64,000 nucleotides of DNA from Arthrobacter sp. fls2-241-R2A-200 (lineage in GTDB: Bacteria > Actinomycetota > Actinomycetes > Actinomycetales > Micrococcaceae), in contig NZ_JARVRJ010000001.1 of assembly GCF_030209745.1 (NCBI RefSeq), positions 248,001 through 312,000 on the forward strand, read 5' to 3'. This document shows positions 62,616-64,000 of the stretch, piece by piece. How positions within the stretch are numbered: position 1 is the first letter of the stretch; every line of letters begins with the position of its first letter. Below the pieces are notes generated by a model that saw nothing but the letters and a program-made list of their open reading frames with translations, made no database searches and had not been told where the DNA came from. A program made the translations under genes and the position numbers.

Positions 62616-64000
62616 CTAGGCCTTGTGTGCCGGGCGCGTCATGGTGGTGACATCCAGCGCCTTATCCAGCTGCTCCTCGGTTAGTTCGCCGCGCTCGAGG
62701 TAACCGAGGGAGACCACTGCCTCACGGACGGTGAGCCCTTCCGCTACGGCCTTCTTGGCGATCTTTGCCGCGGCCTCGTACCCGATGAACTTGTTCAACG
62801 GCGTCACGATGGACGGCGAAGCCTCAGCCAGGAAGCGGGCGCGCTCCACGTTCGCCGTGATGCCGTCGATCATCTTGTCAGCCATGACGCGGCTGGTGTT
62901 GGCCAGCAGGCGGATGGATTCGAGCAGGTTCGCGGCCATGACGGGGATGCCGACGTTCAGTTCGAAGGCGCCGTTGGTGCCGGACCAGGCAATGGCGGTG
63001 TCGTTGCCGATGACCTGGGCGCAGACCATGATGGACGCTTCGCAGATGACCGGGTTGACCTTGCCGGGCATGATGGACGAGCCGGGCTGCAGGTCCGGGA
63101 TGGCGATTTCGCCGAGGCCCGTGTTGGGGCCAGAGCCCATCCAGCGGAGGTCGTTGTTGATCTTCATGAAGGAGATCGCGATGTTGCGCAGCTGGCTGGA
63201 GCCTTCGATCAACCCGTCGCGGTTGGCCTGTGCCTCAAAGTGGTCGCGTGCTTCGGTCAGGGGGAGCCCGGTATCGGCTGCCAGCAACTCGATGACGCGC
63301 TCCGGGAATCCTGCCGGGGTGTTGATGCCTGTGCCAACTGCCGTGCCGCCGAGGGGAACTTCAGCGACGCGGGGGAGCGCAGCGTTGATGCGCTCGATGC
63401 CGTAGCGGACCTGGGCGGCATAGCCACCGAACTCCTGGCCCAACATGACCGGAGTCGCGTCCATGAGGTGGGTGCGGCCGGACTTGACGACGTCCTTGAA
63501 CTCTTCAGCCTTACGGTCCAGTGACGCGGCGAGGTGCTCCAAGGCCGGAATCAGGTCGTTGATCAAGGCCGAAGTGGCGGCAACGTGGACCGACGTCGGG
63601 AAAACGTCGTTGGAGGACTGGGACGCGTTCACGTGATCGTTCGGGTGGACAACTTTGTCGCTCCCGGCCGCCGAGAGCGCGCGTGACGCGAGCTCGGCGA
63701 TGACCTCGTTGGTGTTCATGTTGGAGGATGTGCCGGAGCCGGTCTGGAAGACGTCGATGGGAAAGTCGCCGTCGTACTTGCCGGCAGCGACCTCATCGGC
63801 TGCCGCAGCGATCGCCTCGGCGAGCTCGCCGTCGAGCACCCCCAGCTCGGCGTTGGCCAGTGCGGCAGCCTTCTTGACGCGGGCAAGGGCCTCGATGTGG
63901 GCGCGCTCAAGGGTCTTGCCCGAGATCGGGAAGTTCTCCACGGCGCGCTGCGTCTGGGCGCGGTACAAGGCATTCACGGGCACGCGAACCTCGCCCATGG
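62616..64000 (-). CDS. fumC: Class II fumarase, 5' end outside window
   Basis: Reversibly hydrates fumarate to malate in the TCA cycle, without an iron-sulfur cluster. The class II signature is [16 protein letters not shown] with the catalytic loop, and [20 protein letters not shown] and [17 protein letters not shown] are active-site regions. The in-window ATG at 63998 ([20 protein letters not shown]) is internal: family proteins extend further upstream, and the frame stays open to the window edge. It works downstream of the sdh complex. Confidence 0.97.
   Translation of the reverse strand, partial: MGEVRVPVNALYRAQTQRAVENFPISGKTLERAHIEALARVKKAAALANAELGVLDGELAEAIAAAADEVAAGKYDGDFPIDVFQTGSGTSSNMNTNEVIAELASRALSAAGSDKVVHPNDHVNASQSSNDVFPTSVHVAATSALINDLIPALEHLAASLDRKAEEFKDVVKSGRTHLMDATPVMLGQEFGGYAAQVRYGIERINAALPRVAEVPLGGTAVGTGINTPAGFPERVIELLAADTGLPLTEARDHFEAQANRDGLIEGSSQLRNIAISFMKINNDLRWMGSGPNTGLGEIAIPDLQPGSSIMPGKVNPVICEASIMVCAQVIGNDTAIAWSGTNGAFELNVGIPVMAANLLESIRLLANTSRVMADKMIDGITANVERARFLAEASPSIVTPLNKFIGYEAAAKIAKKAVAEGLTVREAVVSLGYLERGELTEEQLDKALDVTTMTRPAHKA

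Overview
The window is GC-rich chromosomal DNA from an actinobacterium, most likely a member of the Micrococcaceae close to Arthrobacter or Paenarthrobacter. This rests on family-level recognition: a mycothiol S-conjugate amidase, the actinobacterial sdhCDAB layout, the mazG-eno-ftsB-DUF501-ppx cluster, many GTG/TTG starts and many apparently leaderless genes. No rRNA, CRISPR array, insertion sequence or prophage is visible. Genes are densely packed and no gene-free stretch exceeds 300 bases.

Layout. 1-2230: glyA (5' end missing) and folD, one-carbon metabolism, closed by a strong terminator. 2270-5270: a NarL/DesK-type two-component pair and two small membrane proteins. 5280-9730: exonuclease III, trpS, a 2'-5' RNA ligase-like protein, a YihY/BrkB membrane protein and a hydrolase. 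9850-13400 (minus): sdhCDAB. 13650-18170: mannose-1-phosphate guanylyltransferase, an M20 amidohydrolase, and an ohrR-ohr-oxidoreductase peroxide-response unit with a clear OhrR operator. 18400-25500: a nucleoside uptake and salvage operon (BMP lipoprotein, ATPase, two permeases, cytidine deaminase, thymidine phosphorylase), then two DedA proteins, a RES-type toxin-antitoxin pair and adenosine deaminase. 29570-37160: mazG, eno, ftsB-like, DUF501, ppx, a mycosin-like protease and ndh behind a Rex-like operator. 37338: a tRNA with anticodon TAA. 37550-42660: a branched-chain amino acid ABC transporter. 42840-48500: a Bax-inhibitor-like protein, thiolase, galTK and an aldose epimerase. 48546-54230: AI-2E transporter, threonine dehydratase, rhomboid protease, greA, DUF4307, mca and a small membrane protein. 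54370-59750: a YyaL-type protein, hemolysin III, a cis-prenyltransferase and PhoH2. 59860-64000: acetyltransferase, a protein of unknown function, prepilin peptidase, NUDIX hydrolase and fumC (5' end missing).

The genes are mostly housekeeping: one-carbon units, the TCA cycle (sdh, fumC), respiration (ndh), glycolysis (eno), salvage of nucleosides and galactose, amino acid uptake, and peroxide and mycothiol defence. The most interesting items are regulatory: a structured leader before phoH2 with mutually exclusive hairpins next to the ribosome binding site; a Rex-like operator over the ndh promoter; an OhrR operator inside a leaderless promoter; the RES toxin-antitoxin pair inside the nucleoside-salvage region; a TAA tRNA with a short variable loop; and a repeated -10 hexamer placed 6-7 nt before at least 18 start codons on both strands.
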